A DNA stretch of 64,000 nucleotides from Sediminibacillus dalangtanensis (GCF_017792025.1 NZ_CP046956.1:1674001-1738000); one strand, 5' to 3'; counted from the first letter of the stretch, positions 9,416 through 19,034 are shown. Notes: generated from the sequence alone by a model not told the origin. Translations and numbers: made by a program.

Positions 9416-9500
9416 AACAGTGAGCTAAAAAGGGAATTCAGACAAAATGTACATGGAAGATGTCAAGAAATTGGTTTTTAGAAGGTTAGGATGTGGAATG

Positions 9501-10979
9501 ATGAAACTTACGGAGATTTTAGATGCTTTACATTTTTATCGAGAGACGAAAGAGATTGAAAACGTAACAATCAAGGGATTGGAAATAGATTCTAGAAATG
9601 TTGAACAAGGCGACTTGTTCATTTGTATCGAGGGTTTTACAGTCGATGGCCACTTGTATGCCCGGCAAGCCGAGGAACAAGGTGCTGCAGCTGTTATCGC
9701 TGAGAAACCGGTGGATGTTTCTATCCCCGTCATCCTTGTGAATGACACCACAAAAGCAGTAGCCCTTCTGGCTAACAAATTTTATGACTATCCGACCGAG
9801 AAGCTCAACGTAATTGGGGTTACAGGAACGAATGGCAAGACATCTGTCACCTATTTGCTTGAAGCAATATTCAAAGAGCAACGGAAAAAGACCGGTTTAA
9901 TTGGAACAATACAAATGAAAATGGAAGACGATTGTTTTGATGTCAAAAATACAACACCGGATTCGTTGTTCTTGCAAAGAAGTTTTCAACAAATGGTGAA
10001 TAGAAAAATCGATACCGTTTTTATGGAGGTATCATCCCATGCGCTGGACTTAGGCAGGGTTTACGGATGTGATTTTGATATAGCCGTATTTACCAACCTT
10101 TCTCAAGACCACTTGGATTATCATGCGAGCATGGGAGATTATTTGCATGCAAAAAGCTTGTTATTTTCTCAACTGGGGAATAGGTATGATGAGAAAAAGC
10201 CAAAGTTTGCCGTCGTCAATAAAGATGACCCTCATTCCAAAATGTTGATAAAAAGTACTTCCCAACCTGTCATCACTTACGGAATCGAACAGCAGGCAGA
10301 CATTCGAGCTATCGACGTCAAGCTTGATGCCAATGGGTCCAGTTTCTTGTTAAAAACGTTTAATGAGGAAGTACACATCACTAGTAAGTTGATGGGGAAC
10401 TTCAGCGTATATAATATGCTTGCGGCTGCCTCTGCTGCTATTTGTGCCGGGATTCCGTTACATACGATAAAACGGGCACTGGAATCAACTACTGGTGTTA
10501 GCGGACGATTCGAACCTGTAAATCTCGGTCAACCGTTTGGAGTAATTGTGGACTACGCCCATACCCCTGATTCTTTGGAAAACGTTCTGGAAACGATCCG
10601 CTCTTTCGTGAAGAGGAAAGTATACGTCGTGGTTGGTTGCGGAGGAGACAGAGATAAATCGAAACGGCCGTTGATGGCTGATGCAGCTGTTAAGTATGCA
10701 GATTTGGCTATTTTCACTTCCGACAACCCGCGTACAGAAGAACCGCAGGCTATCTTAAACGATATGGTCGCTGGTCTCCAAGGGAATAATTTTCAAGTGA
10801 TCGAAAATCGCAAACAGGCAATTGATGAAGCAATACGGCTCGCAGAGGAAGATGACATTGTATTGATTGCCGGAAAAGGACATGAAACCTATCAGCTGAT
10901 TAATGGAGAGGTTCATGATTTTGATGATAGAATCGTAGCGGCTAATGCAATCAAGTTTAACTGGAATAAGGAGAATTGA
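9501..10979 (+). CDS. murE: UDP-MurNAc-tripeptide synthetase MurE (meso-DAP adding)
   Basis: ATP-dependent Mur ligase adding the third residue to UDP-MurNAc-L-Ala-D-Glu in the cytosol. It has 492 residues. The ATP loop GVTGTNGKT is at 106-114 (Lys113). The motif DNPR at 408-411 marks enzymes that use meso-diaminopimelate. The lysine likely to be carbamylated lies in the DYHASMGDYLHAK region. The frame is open back to 9447, but I prefer ATG 9501 (9498 is possible) because MKLTEIL matches usual MurE starts and a GGAT-type site precedes it. Confidence 0.95.
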   Translation: MKLTEILDALHFYRETKEIENVTIKGLEIDSRNVEQGDLFICIEGFTVDGHLYARQAEEQGAAAVIAEKPVDVSIPVILVNDTTKAVALLANKFYDYPTEKLNVIGVTGTNGKTSVTYLLEAIFKEQRKKTGLIGTIQMKMEDDCFDVKNTTPDSLFLQRSFQQMVNRKIDTVFMEVSSHALDLGRVYGCDFDIAVFTNLSQDHLDYHASMGDYLHAKSLLFSQLGNRYDEKKPKFAVVNKDDPHSKMLIKSTSQPVITYGIEQQADIRAIDVKLDANGSSFLLKTFNEEVHITSKLMGNFSVYNMLAAASAAICAGIPLHTIKRALESTTGVSGRFEPVNLGQPFGVIVDYAHTPDSLENVLETIRSFVKRKVYVVVGCGGDRDKSKRPLMADAAVKYADLAIFTSDNPRTEEPQAILNDMVAGLQGNNFQVIENRKQAIDEAIRLAEEDDIVLIAGKGHETYQLINGEVHDFDDRIVAANAIKFNWNKEN

Positions 10980-10982
10980 GTC

Positions 10983-12341
10983 ATGTTGTTTACCACCGAA
11001 TTTTTGGCGGATGTGTTTGATGATTACAAAGGCGCTGTTCAGGATAGCATTGAAATAAATGAGGTGATCACAGACAGCCGCAGACAAAGCCATAAATCGT
11101 TATTCATCCCCTTGGTTGGGGAGTCCTTCGATGGGCATGATTTTTTAAAGGGAGCTTTTGATAATGGGGCGGTTGCAATATTATGGGCAAAAGACAGGGA
11201 ACTTCCTGAATTCCTGCCTGCCGGCTTCCCGGTGTTTTATGTGGATGATACGCTGGAGGGATTGCAACTGCTTGCCCGCGAATATCGTAAACGAATCAAT
11301 CCGACCGTTATTGGAATTACTGGTTCTAACGGAAAAACGACAACCAAAGACCTTGTTGGAACAGTAACGGCTTCTTACTATCGTACCCATCGGACAAAGG
11401 GAAACCTTAACAATCATATAGGTGTACCATTGACCATATTGTCGATGCCGCCACAAACAGAGGTGCTCGTGTTGGAAATGGGCATGAGCGGATTTGGCGA
11501 AATTGAATTGCTGTCTAAAATAGCCGAACCGGATTATGCGGTGATTACGAATATCGGAGAATCACATATTGAGTATTTGGGTTCAAGGGAAGGAATCGCT
11601 CAGGCTAAATCGGAGATTTTGGCTGGATTGAAATCGGATGGCCGTCTATTTATTGACGGTGATGAAGCGCTGCTGTCCCCTTTGAAGCAAAGAGAGGATG
11701 TTATCGGGTGTGGTTTTCAACCCGACAATCAGATAACAGCCGATCAGATTCGTATGTATTCCGACAAAATCACTTTTCGGTTTAATGGACAAATTGCATA
11801 TGAATTAAATATGCTTGGAGAACATAATGTTAAGAATGCATTATTTGCGATTGCTATCGCTGATCAATTAGCTATTCCGGAACAATATATCAAGTCTTCC
11901 TTGTCGAATCTTGAATTGACCGGTATGCGTTTTGAATTTATGAGCGGAAGGAATCAGTCGACGATTATCAATGATGCATATAATGCTTCTCCTACCTCAA
12001 TGAAAGCCTCGATCAGTGTGGTTCAGCAATTAACAGGGTATCAAAGGAAAGTGCTGGTACTAGGAGATATCTTTGAGCTGGGCGAGCAGGCGTCTGCTCT
12101 CCATCGGCAAGTCGCTGCTGCCATTAATCAGGAAATCGATGTACTGTTTACAGTCGGCAGCAATGCGCGTGAAATTTCGGATGCGAAACAAAATGAACTT
12201 CGTCTGGTCCAGCACTTCGATTCGCTGGATGATTTGACAACTGCTCTCCTGCCACTGTTGGATGATGGCACCCTTGTCCTATTAAAGGCATCCAGAGGCA
12301 TGAAGCTGGAAACGATGCTCAAAGACATTGCTAATCAATAA
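10983..12341 (+). CDS. murF: UDP-MurNAc-tripeptide:D-Ala-D-Ala ligase MurF
   Basis: Mur ligase that adds D-Ala-D-Ala to the UDP-MurNAc-tripeptide, finishing the cytoplasmic pentapeptide precursor. It has 452 residues. The ATP-binding loop GITGSNGKT is at 111-119, followed by the family's NHIGVPLT stretch. The start is 3 bases after the murE stop, so coupling is likely. Its place here between murE and mraY is the arrangement of many bacteria but differs from B. subtilis, where murF lies elsewhere next to ddl. Confidence 0.95.
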   Translation: MLFTTEFLADVFDDYKGAVQDSIEINEVITDSRRQSHKSLFIPLVGESFDGHDFLKGAFDNGAVAILWAKDRELPEFLPAGFPVFYVDDTLEGLQLLAREYRKRINPTVIGITGSNGKTTTKDLVGTVTASYYRTHRTKGNLNNHIGVPLTILSMPPQTEVLVLEMGMSGFGEIELLSKIAEPDYAVITNIGESHIEYLGSREGIAQAKSEILAGLKSDGRLFIDGDEALLSPLKQREDVIGCGFQPDNQITADQIRMYSDKITFRFNGQIAYELNMLGEHNVKNALFAIAIADQLAIPEQYIKSSLSNLELTGMRFEFMSGRNQSTIINDAYNASPTSMKASISVVQQLTGYQRKVLVLGDIFELGEQASALHRQVAAAINQEIDVLFTVGSNAREISDAKQNELRLVQHFDSLDDLTTALLPLLDDGTLVLLKASRGMKLETMLKDIANQ

Positions 12342-12390
12342 CTAGAAAGAACTAAATGGGCGGGTTTTTGCAATAAAGGAGGAAATAACT

Positions 12391-13377
12391 GTGAATGAAT
12401 ATGTATTACTAATGACCATGGCAATATCTTTTCTGATAACCGTCCTGATTTCTCCAGTATTTATCCCATTCTTACGTAGATTAAAGTTTGGACAAAGTAT
12501 TAGAGAAGAAGGTCCGAAATCCCATATGAAAAAGACTGGAACACCGACAATGGGGGGGCTTATGATTCTCCTCAGTGTAGCTATCACGACTCTGGTGATG
12601 ATCGGCAAATTTAATCCGCACCCATTCGGCTTCCAAATTGTATTACTGCTAATCGTATTACTAGGCTTCGGTCTGCTCGGTTTTCTGGACGATTTTATCA
12701 AGGTGGCAATGAAAAGAAATCTTGGATTGACTTCCAAACAGAAGATGGCTGGACAGATTATTATTTCTTTGGTTTTTTACTTTATTTTGAAAGCGAACGA
12801 TTTCCCTACTTATATTCAAATCCCAGGTACAAATATTCAATGGGAACTGGGCTGGGCTTATGCAATCTTAATTATAGTCATACTGGTTGGTTCTTCCAAC
12901 GCCGTGAATTTAACTGATGGGCTCGACGGCTTGCTGGCAGGAACAGCAGCTATAGCTTTCGGTGCTTTTGGTATTCTTGCATGGTATGGGTTTACGCAAT
13001 TCGAAGTAACTATATTTTCTTTGGCAGTAGTCGGAGCTTTGCTCGGTTTTTTGGTCTTCAATGCGCATCCTGCGAAAGTATTCATGGGCGATACCGGATC
13101 GCTAGCACTCGGGGGAGCTATTGGAGCGATAGCCATTCTTACAAAGATGGAAATTCTGCTGATCGTTATTGGCGGTGTTTTTGTCATTGAAACACTTTCT
13201 GTCATTATTCAAGTTATATCTTTTAAAACAACAGGTAAACGGGTGTTCAAAATGAGCCCCTTACACCATCATTATGAGTTGATGGGATGGTCTGAGTGGC
13301 GGGTGGTAACGACGTTTTGGCTGGTGGGACTTGTATTTGCAGCACTCGGGGTTTATATCGAGGTGTGGTCATTTTGA
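12391..13377 (+). CDS. mraY: Phospho-MurNAc-pentapeptide transferase MraY
   Basis: Integral membrane enzyme that transfers phospho-MurNAc-pentapeptide to undecaprenyl phosphate, making lipid I. It has 328 residues and about ten membrane helices. Signature stretches are the early KTGTPTMGG segment, FLDDFIKV with the Asp pair, [12 protein letters not shown] with a further catalytic Asp, and a C-terminal HHHYELMGW. The start is GTG at 12391 behind AAAGGAGG. Its last bases overlap the murD start. Confidence 0.96.
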   Translation: MNEYVLLMTMAISFLITVLISPVFIPFLRRLKFGQSIREEGPKSHMKKTGTPTMGGLMILLSVAITTLVMIGKFNPHPFGFQIVLLLIVLLGFGLLGFLDDFIKVAMKRNLGLTSKQKMAGQIIISLVFYFILKANDFPTYIQIPGTNIQWELGWAYAILIIVILVGSSNAVNLTDGLDGLLAGTAAIAFGAFGILAWYGFTQFEVTIFSLAVVGALLGFLVFNAHPAKVFMGDTGSLALGGAIGAIAILTKMEILLIVIGGVFVIETLSVIIQVISFKTTGKRVFKMSPLHHHYELMGWSEWRVVTTFWLVGLVFAALGVYIEVWSF

Positions 13378-14723
13378 AAACATTGATTAATTTTCCTTAT
13401 GAAAAAATTCTTGTACTCGGACTTGCTAAAAGCGGCACCGCTGCAGCTAAATTGCTCCATGAAAGTGGGAAGGAAGTACGGGTAAATGATTTAAAAGCTG
13501 ATCAAGACAGTGATCAGGTACAAGAATTGACAGGTTTAGGAATTGAAGTAGTAACTGGTGGACATCCGCTTTCTGTACTGGAAGGTGTTGAGTTGTTAGT
13601 GAAAAACCCGGGCATTCCTTACGAGAATCCCGTTGTCAGAGAAGCTGAAAACAGGAAGATTCCGATTATCACGGAAGTGGAATTGGCTGGAAGACTCGTA
13701 AATGATTCCATTATTGGGATAACGGGCTCCAATGGAAAAACAACGACCACAACATTGATTTACGAAATGCTCAACCAAAGTGGCTGTAAAACCCAACTTG
13801 CTGGGAATATCGGTAATGTCTCTTGTGAAGTCGCCCGGAACATGGCCGAAGATGAATGGATGGTTATTGAACTATCGTCTTTTCAGTTATTGGGGATAGA
13901 CAAGTTCAAACCAAAGATTTCGGTCTTGCTCAATCTATTTGAGGCCCACTTGGATTACCATAAATCGTTCGAGAATTACAAACAAGCGAAAGCTGGCATT
14001 ATGAAGAATCAAACCGAAGATGATTTTATCGTATTTAATGCGGATGACAACGAGATTGCAGATATCGCAGCTCATTCTGCTGCAGAGAAAGTACCTTTTT
14101 CCAAAACAAAAAAAATGCCGGATGGCGCCTGGTGCGATGACAAGTATTTATATTTTAAAACGGAAACGGTCATCTCCTTAAAGGACATCGTACTTGTCGG
14201 CAGCCACAATCTCGAAAATATCATGGCAGCTGTCAGTGCGGCCAAATTAAGCGGAGCTGATAATGAAGGAATCAGACAAGTGCTGAATACGTTTACTGGT
14301 GTTAAACACCGGCTTCAGTTCGTCAGCAACGTAAATGGACGTTTATTTTACAATGATTCCAAAGCTACCAATATACTGGCAACCAGCAAAGCGTTGTCTT
14401 CCTTCAGCCAGCCGACCATTTTATTAGCAGGGGGGCTGGACCGAGGCGGCTCTTTTGCTGATTTAATCCCTTCATTGGAATTTGTCAAGGCGGTCATCGT
14501 TTTTGGAGAGACGGCAGATAAAATAGCCGAAACGGCGAGCGACGCAGGAATTAAAACAATTGAATATGCAAAAAACGTAGAAGAGGCTGCCCGCAAAGCT
14601 TATCAGCTTTCCTTGGAGGAAGATGTGATTTTGTTATCACCTGCTTGTGCAAGCTGGGATCAATACCGCACTTTCGAGGAAAGAGGAGACATGTTTATGC
14701 AAGCTGTGCATACATTAGAGTAG
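13374..14723 (+). CDS. murD: UDP-MurNAc-L-Ala:D-Glu ligase MurD
   Basis: Mur ligase adding D-glutamate to UDP-MurNAc-L-Ala. It has 449 residues, near the 451 of B. subtilis. The ATP loop GITGSNGKT is at 115-123, and an N-terminal UDP-binding segment is seen at VLGLAKSG. The best start is TTG at 13374, which overlaps the mraY stop (TTGA) and sits 8 bases after GAGGTG; a GTG at 13365 is an alternative. An ATG at 13296 lies deep within mraY and adds a sequence unlike MurD. Confidence 0.93.
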   Translation: MKTLINFPYEKILVLGLAKSGTAAAKLLHESGKEVRVNDLKADQDSDQVQELTGLGIEVVTGGHPLSVLEGVELLVKNPGIPYENPVVREAENRKIPIITEVELAGRLVNDSIIGITGSNGKTTTTTLIYEMLNQSGCKTQLAGNIGNVSCEVARNMAEDEWMVIELSSFQLLGIDKFKPKISVLLNLFEAHLDYHKSFENYKQAKAGIMKNQTEDDFIVFNADDNEIADIAAHSAAEKVPFSKTKKMPDGAWCDDKYLYFKTETVISLKDIVLVGSHNLENIMAAVSAAKLSGADNEGIRQVLNTFTGVKHRLQFVSNVNGRLFYNDSKATNILATSKALSSFSQPTILLAGGLDRGGSFADLIPSLEFVKAVIVFGETADKIAETASDAGIKTIEYAKNVEEAARKAYQLSLEEDVILLSPACASWDQYRTFEERGDMFMQAVHTLE

Positions 14724-14738
14724 GGGGCTTGGACTACT

Positions 14739-14782
14739 CACCCCCATTACCGTGTACGAAAGGGAATTGGGGGTGTTTTTTT
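14739..14782 (+). terminator. Terminator-like hairpin overlapping the spoVE start site
   Basis: CACCCCCA (14739-14746) pairs with TGGGGGTG (14768-14775) and is followed directly by seven T. The right arm is also the only good ribosome-binding site for spoVE, and the TTG start at 14781 lies in the T-run. The structure could both end murD transcripts and hide the spoVE site. Confidence 0.65.
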
Positions 14783-15896
14783 GGCTAAAAAATGGGTGAA
14801 TGATGCAAAAGATTCTCCGGATTATCTGTTGGTAATAACGATTTTAACTCTGCTCACAATAGGTGTGGTCATGGTTTACAGTGCTTCTGCAATCTGGGGA
14901 GAATATAAATTTGATGATGGCTTTTTCTTTGTGAAACGACAGTTGCTATTTGCCGGATCGGGTATTGCAGCAATGTTGGTAGTCATGAACGTGCCTTATT
15001 CTTCTTGGCAGAAATATGCCAAACCATTGCTTTTTATCTGTTTTGTTTTGTTGTTGGCTGTGTTGATCCCTGGCGTGGGACTGGTAAGGGGAGGAGCTAG
15101 AAGCTGGATCGGAGTTGGAGCGTTCAGCATTCAGCCTTCTGAATTTATGAAACTTGGGTTGATTATATTTTTATCGACTTATTTGGCAAGCAATCAAAAA
15201 TACATCACTTCTTTCAAAAAAGGTTTTCTCCCTGCATTACTGCTGATATTTACTGCTTTCGGGCTGATCATGTTGCAGCCAGACTTAGGGACGGGTGTCG
15301 TCCTTGTACTGACCTGTTTTGTCATGTTGTTTGTAGCAGGAGCGAAAATCACACATTTTTTAGGTCTGGGAATACTTGGTATTGCAGGATTTCTCGGTTT
15401 GATTTTGTCGGCTCCCTACAGGATCAACCGGATTACCGCTTTTTTAAATCCGTGGGAAGATCCTTTGGGGAATGGCTTTCAAATTATTCAATCTTTATAT
15501 GCGATTGGTCCGGGTGGTTTGATGGGATTAGGACTCGGGCAAAGTCTGCAAAAGTTTTTTTATCTACCCGAACCACATAATGATTTCATTTTTGCCATTG
15601 TCGCAGAAGAACTTGGTTTTATCGGAGGGACATTTCTGATCATGCTGTTCGGCGTGTTTTTATGGCGTGGAATCCGCATTTCATTGGCGGCACCTGATAC
15701 ATTCGGAAGTTTGCTTGGATTAGGGATTGTCGGGATGGTTACCCTCCAAATCATGATCAATGTCAGTGTTGTAATCGGTCTGATTCCAGTTACAGGTATT
15801 ACGCTTCCTTTTCTAAGTTATGGAGGTTCATCGCTGACGTTGACTTTATGTTCTATGGGGATTTTATTAAATATCAGCCGGTACGCAAAGTATTGA
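14781..15896 (+). CDS. spoVE: Stage V sporulation protein E (SpoVE), SEDS glycosyltransferase
   Basis: Polytopic SEDS-family membrane protein (FtsW/RodA/SpoVE), 371 residues with about ten helices. It polymerises lipid II for the spore cortex and is thought to pair with SpoVD. Family stretches include SWIGVGAFSIQPSEFMK, NPWEDPLGNGFQIIQS and a C-terminal PFLSYGGSS. The sequence follows SpoVE of B. subtilis closely throughout. The start is TTG at 14781, 5 bases after GGGGGTG inside the terminator-like stem. With no other FtsW-like gene in the window I cannot tell whether it also serves in division. Confidence 0.92.
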   Translation: MAKKWVNDAKDSPDYLLVITILTLLTIGVVMVYSASAIWGEYKFDDGFFFVKRQLLFAGSGIAAMLVVMNVPYSSWQKYAKPLLFICFVLLLAVLIPGVGLVRGGARSWIGVGAFSIQPSEFMKLGLIIFLSTYLASNQKYITSFKKGFLPALLLIFTAFGLIMLQPDLGTGVVLVLTCFVMLFVAGAKITHFLGLGILGIAGFLGLILSAPYRINRITAFLNPWEDPLGNGFQIIQSLYAIGPGGLMGLGLGQSLQKFFYLPEPHNDFIFAIVAEELGFIGGTFLIMLFGVFLWRGIRISLAAPDTFGSLLGLGIVGMVTLQIMINVSVVIGLIPVTGITLPFLSYGGSSLTLTLCSMGILLNISRYAKY

Positions 15897-15917
15897 TTTT
15901 TAATCAACTTGCAAAGT

Positions 15918-15955
15918 AAGAGGTCGAATCCGATGTGATTCGGCCTCTTATTATT
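15918..15955 (+). terminator. Terminator after spoVE
   Basis: AAGAGGTCGAATC (15918-15930) and GATTCGGCCTCTT (15937-15949) make a 13-bp stem with one G-U pair and a 6-base loop, followed by ATTATTT. It splits the cluster into an mraZ-spoVE part and a divIB-ftsZ part. Confidence 0.85.
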
Positions 15956-16330
15956 TGATGAAAACATCGCTCGGGACAGTGTTCACATTTATTCTAACCA
16001 GTAATTGGACTACCTGCTAAATCGCCCTGTTTTTTGTACAAGCTTTTCAACCGCAAAAAATATAACCTGCGACATTGTTTTATACTCCTTCCTAACTTCT
16101 TGGATTTATTGAGTGGGAGTTCGGCGCTACGGAAATACCCTGCTTTCCGCAGCGTTGGATTAGTACTCATTCTGTTAAGACTAGGAGGAAGAAACAGCAG
16201 GGTTATGTCGCAGGTTTCTATCAACTTCTTTCTTACAACTACAAATTGAATGAGGTGAGATTAAGGGTGTATTGGGTGAAGTAGCGGAATTGCGACGAAA
16301 GTATCACCTTAAAACATGACGAAGCATCCG
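15956..16330. other. Non-coding gap where murG and murB usually lie
   Basis: No credible coding sequence is seen. Short open frames on both strands lack ribosome-binding sites and family likeness. The gap holds the inverted-repeat element at 16064-16216, a further run resembling its end near 16012 (ACCTGCTAAATCGCCCTG), and the divIB promoter near 16338. In B. subtilis murG and murB occupy this place. Confidence 0.7.
16064..16216. repeat. MITE-like inverted-repeat element
   Basis: The ends AACCTGCGACAT (16064-16075) and ATGTCGCAGGTT (16205-16216) are perfect 12-base inverted repeats around 153 bases with no coding potential. Inside lies a hairpin, GCTACGGAAA with TTTCCGCAGC, of 10 bp with one mismatch. 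No target duplication is obvious. It resembles the short palindromic elements scattered in Bacillaceae intergenic DNA; only one copy is in this window. Confidence 0.55.
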
Positions 16331-16337
16331 GAAAATG

Positions 16338-16346
16338 TGATATAAT
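16338..16346 (+). promoter_or_regulatory. Extended -10 promoter for divIB
   Basis: TG-A-TATAAT is a full extended -10 about 115 bases before divIB. It lies past the spoVE terminator and the repeat element, so it probably drives divIB through sbp. Confidence 0.5.
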
Positions 16347-16461
16347 TTTAACAGAAACAACCGTAACGGCATACCAAATGTCGTTTGTTTATGTTTCAGT
16401 TTTAAAACCTCGATTTATATGGTTCATCAACGCATCTTTAAACTGAAAAGGAAGATAAAAA

Positions 16462-17262
16462 ATGAGTCAAAAAAAAGTAGTGTCCATAGAAGACCGAATA
16501 CCGAAGCTGAAACAAGCACGAAAGAAAAAAGCGAACCGCCGATTGATTTTTTATCTTTCTATTTTCTTTGTTTTGATTTCCATAGTAGTCTACTTGCAAT
16601 CTCCATTAAGTCAAGTTCGTCATGTTGTCATAAATGGAAACCAGTACATAGACAGCCAAGAAGTAAAAACGTTAAGTGGGTTGTCGACCAAAAACAACTT
16701 TTGGAATGTGGACAAACAAGCTGTAAGCGACAAAATTCAAGAACATCCGGTCATCAGAAAAGCAGAAGTGGAAAGGCGATTTCCGACAACTATCCAAATA
16801 GAAATAAAGGAATATAACAGGGTAGGATACGTCATGGAAGACGGGGCCTATTATCCGGTTTTGGAGAATGGGAAAAGCCTCAAGCAGGAAAAAATGAAAA
16901 CAGCAAAGGGAGATGCTCCTCTATTGTCCGGATTCACAAAGGAGACGTATTTGCAGGAAATGACGAAAGAACTCCAGCGTCTGCCCACGAGCATCGTTGG
17001 GTTAATTTCGGAAATCAATTGGGAACCGACAGAGGAAAATCCTTATAAAATCATCCTTTTTATGAATGACGGCTATGAAGTTGAAGGAACGATTCGTAAC
17101 TTTTCTGCGAAAATGAAAGCTTATCCTTCCATCGTGGCGCAATTGGAGCCTGGAAGTGAGGGAATCATTCATATCGGAGTGGGAGCTTACTTTGAATCCT
17201 ATCAAAAAGAGGAAGAAGAGGAAGATACAGAAGAAGGTGATCAGGATGAAGCTGAGAGGTAG
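16462..17262 (+). CDS. divIB: Cell division protein DivIB (FtsQ)
   Basis: Bitopic divisome protein that forms a complex with FtsL and DivIC. It has 266 residues against 263 in B. subtilis. A basic cytoplasmic tail is followed by one membrane helix near 27-47 and a POTRA domain starting at about VRHVVINGNQYIDSQEV. The beta domain follows, and the C-terminal tail is strongly acidic. The start is ATG at 16462 with AAGGAAG upstream. It overlaps ylxW by 17 bases. Confidence 0.92.
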   Translation: MSQKKVVSIEDRIPKLKQARKKKANRRLIFYLSIFFVLISIVVYLQSPLSQVRHVVINGNQYIDSQEVKTLSGLSTKNNFWNVDKQAVSDKIQEHPVIRKAEVERRFPTTIQIEIKEYNRVGYVMEDGAYYPVLENGKSLKQEKMKTAKGDAPLLSGFTKETYLQEMTKELQRLPTSIVGLISEINWEPTEENPYKIILFMNDGYEVEGTIRNFSAKMKAYPSIVAQLEPGSEGIIHIGVGAYFESYQKEEEEEDTEEGDQDEAER

Positions 17263-17950
17263 GCACGTCATTCTGTCATTGGTTTTACTCGTTTCCGGTT
17301 TCTTAGTAGCTATTAGTTACGAAAATACCAAGCAGGACTCGAAGGTGGTACAAGTCAATGATCAGGAGTGGGAAAAGGATTATTACTACCGGCAACAGCT
17401 GATTAATCTAGAAGAAAAAAATCTGGAGTTGAAACAGGAGTTGGAAAACAAACGAAAAGAAATACAAAAACTTGAAGAGGAATTGGGCGGACAAACCGAA
17501 AAAATCGACAATTATGTCGATCGTAAATTGGAATTACAAATGATTACCGGAGAGCTTCCTGTTATCGGAAAAGGCGTCCGGATAACCTTAAGCGATGCCG
17601 ATTATGTACCTTCAGAAGAAAATGCCAATCAATATATTGTTCATGAACGCCACATTCATCGTGTAGTAAACGAATTACTTAGTGCGGGAGCAGAAGCTGT
17701 TTCGATTAATGGCCAACGCGTATTTCGCGACAGTTTTATAAATTGTGTTGGCCCGGTTATTTCTGTAGATGGGGTTACCCATCCGGCTCCCTTTTCCATT
17801 TCGGCAATCGGGGACCAGGAAGTCCTGTACTCAAGCATTAATTTAACCGATGGCCTTGTGGATGAATTGATCAATGACAATATTGAAGTAGAGATGGAAA
17901 AAATGGAAAACATCCAGATGAGTGCTAGAGTCGACCAGGAAAGGGGATAA
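17246..17950 (+). CDS. ylxW: DUF881 family protein (YlxW-like)
   Basis: Membrane-anchored protein of 234 residues. One helix lies near 7-24, a coiled coil spans about 45-90, and the DUF881 domain follows (GKGVRITLSDADY, then a stretch rich in VVNELLSAGAEAVSINGQR). The function is not known; the family sits beside sbp and divIB in many Firmicutes. The start is ATG at 17246 after AAGGTGATC. The frame remains open 30 codons upstream within divIB, but that part is not membrane-protein-like. It is followed 2 bases later by a second DUF881 gene. Confidence 0.85.
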   Translation: MKLRGRHVILSLVLLVSGFLVAISYENTKQDSKVVQVNDQEWEKDYYYRQQLINLEEKNLELKQELENKRKEIQKLEEELGGQTEKIDNYVDRKLELQMITGELPVIGKGVRITLSDADYVPSEENANQYIVHERHIHRVVNELLSAGAEAVSINGQRVFRDSFINCVGPVISVDGVTHPAPFSISAIGDQEVLYSSINLTDGLVDELINDNIEVEMEKMENIQMSARVDQERG

Positions 17951-17952
17951 CA

Positions 17953-18666
17953 GTGAAATTCAAACACAAATTAATTATTTCCCTTGTTTTTGGCCTGATC
18001 GGGCTTATGGTTGCCATTCAATTTCAAGCAAATCGGAAACCCGACGTGCGGGATACAAGAGATTTATGGGAAGTTAGGTCCCAGCTGCAAGAAGAACAGA
18101 AGCTCCAGCAGAATCTATATCAACAAATCAGGGATGCAGAACAGACAATCGATCAGTATGATGCGACTTCAGAATCTGAAAAGGTTCAGACGTTAAAGGA
18201 TTCATTGGAAAAATTAAGGAGCGAAGCGGGGTTGACGGATTTACAACAACCGGGAATCATTATCGATATTTCCCCAATCTTCGTAGAAAAAGAGATTGGG
18301 CAAACATACCCTTCCATTGCTCCGGATTTGCTCAACCGCCTTATCAACGAGCTGAACACATACGGTGCGACAGACATTCAAGTAGCGAATGAGCGGATTG
18401 TCGATGTAACACCGGTACGCTCGGTCAATGGAGAAACATATGTCAATAACCATCCATTGCCTTCTGTTCCACTGAAGATAAAAGTGTTGGCGGCCAATCC
18501 TGAAAAGCTAAAGGATTATATGGAAGTTAGCCGCTCCAAAGACGACTTTGCCATAGAAAATCTCGATATGGAATTGAGATATGAAAAACAGGTCCACTTA
18601 ACTGGATATCAGGAACCTGTCCAAATCAAATCCATGCGAGTGTTGGAAGAAACAGGTGAGGAATAA
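17953..18666 (+). CDS. ylxX: DUF881 family protein (YlxX-like)
   Basis: Second tandem DUF881 protein, 237 residues. It has an N-terminal membrane helix (about 5-22), a coiled coil (about 38-92) and a DUF881 domain like the previous gene's (LLNRLINELNTYGATDIQVANERI). It is probably an old duplication of its neighbour. The start is GTG at 17953 behind AAGGGGATAAC. The stop shares one base with the sbp start. The function is unknown. Confidence 0.85.
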   Translation: MKFKHKLIISLVFGLIGLMVAIQFQANRKPDVRDTRDLWEVRSQLQEEQKLQQNLYQQIRDAEQTIDQYDATSESEKVQTLKDSLEKLRSEAGLTDLQQPGIIIDISPIFVEKEIGQTYPSIAPDLLNRLINELNTYGATDIQVANERIVDVTPVRSVNGETYVNNHPLPSVPLKIKVLAANPEKLKDYMEVSRSKDDFAIENLDMELRYEKQVHLTGYQEPVQIKSMRVLEETGEE

Positions 18667-19034
18667 TGTGGCTTCCTGTATTATTTTTGATTATCGGAGT
18701 AGGATTGGGATTGCTCACAGATATCCGCATTCCTGAAATATACGTGGATTATCTGTCTATTGCTGTATTGGCTGCTTTTGATACACTTTTCGGTGGAATA
18801 AGGGCTTACTTAGAGGGAAAGTTCGATGAAAAAGTTTTTTTGAGCGGTTTCTTCTTTAATACTTTACTCGCTGCGCTTCTTGCGTTTATAGGTGTCCAGT
18901 TGGGGATTGATTTGTATTTGGCTGCCGTTTTTGCATTCGGAGTACGGTTGTTTCAAAATATCGCAGCAATCAGACGATTTGTCATCGATAAAAAGTATAT
19001 TTCAAAGAAATTGGCAAAGTGGCGAAGAAAATAA
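18666..19034 (+). CDS. sbp: Small basic membrane protein Sbp (DUF1290)
   Basis: Integral membrane protein of 122 residues with three or four helices and a basic C-terminus ending KKLAKWRRK. It matches the sbp (small basic protein) family found directly before ftsA. The function is not established. The ATG at 18666 overlaps the previous stop by one base. Confidence 0.85.
   Translation: MWLPVLFLIIGVGLGLLTDIRIPEIYVDYLSIAVLAAFDTLFGGIRAYLEGKFDEKVFLSGFFFNTLLAALLAFIGVQLGIDLYLAAVFAFGVRLFQNIAAIRRFVIDKKYISKKLAKWRRK

Noticed and set aside
16419..16817. 132-codon open frame overlapping divIB
   Set aside because: Out of frame with DivIB, which has the clear start, membrane helix and POTRA domain.
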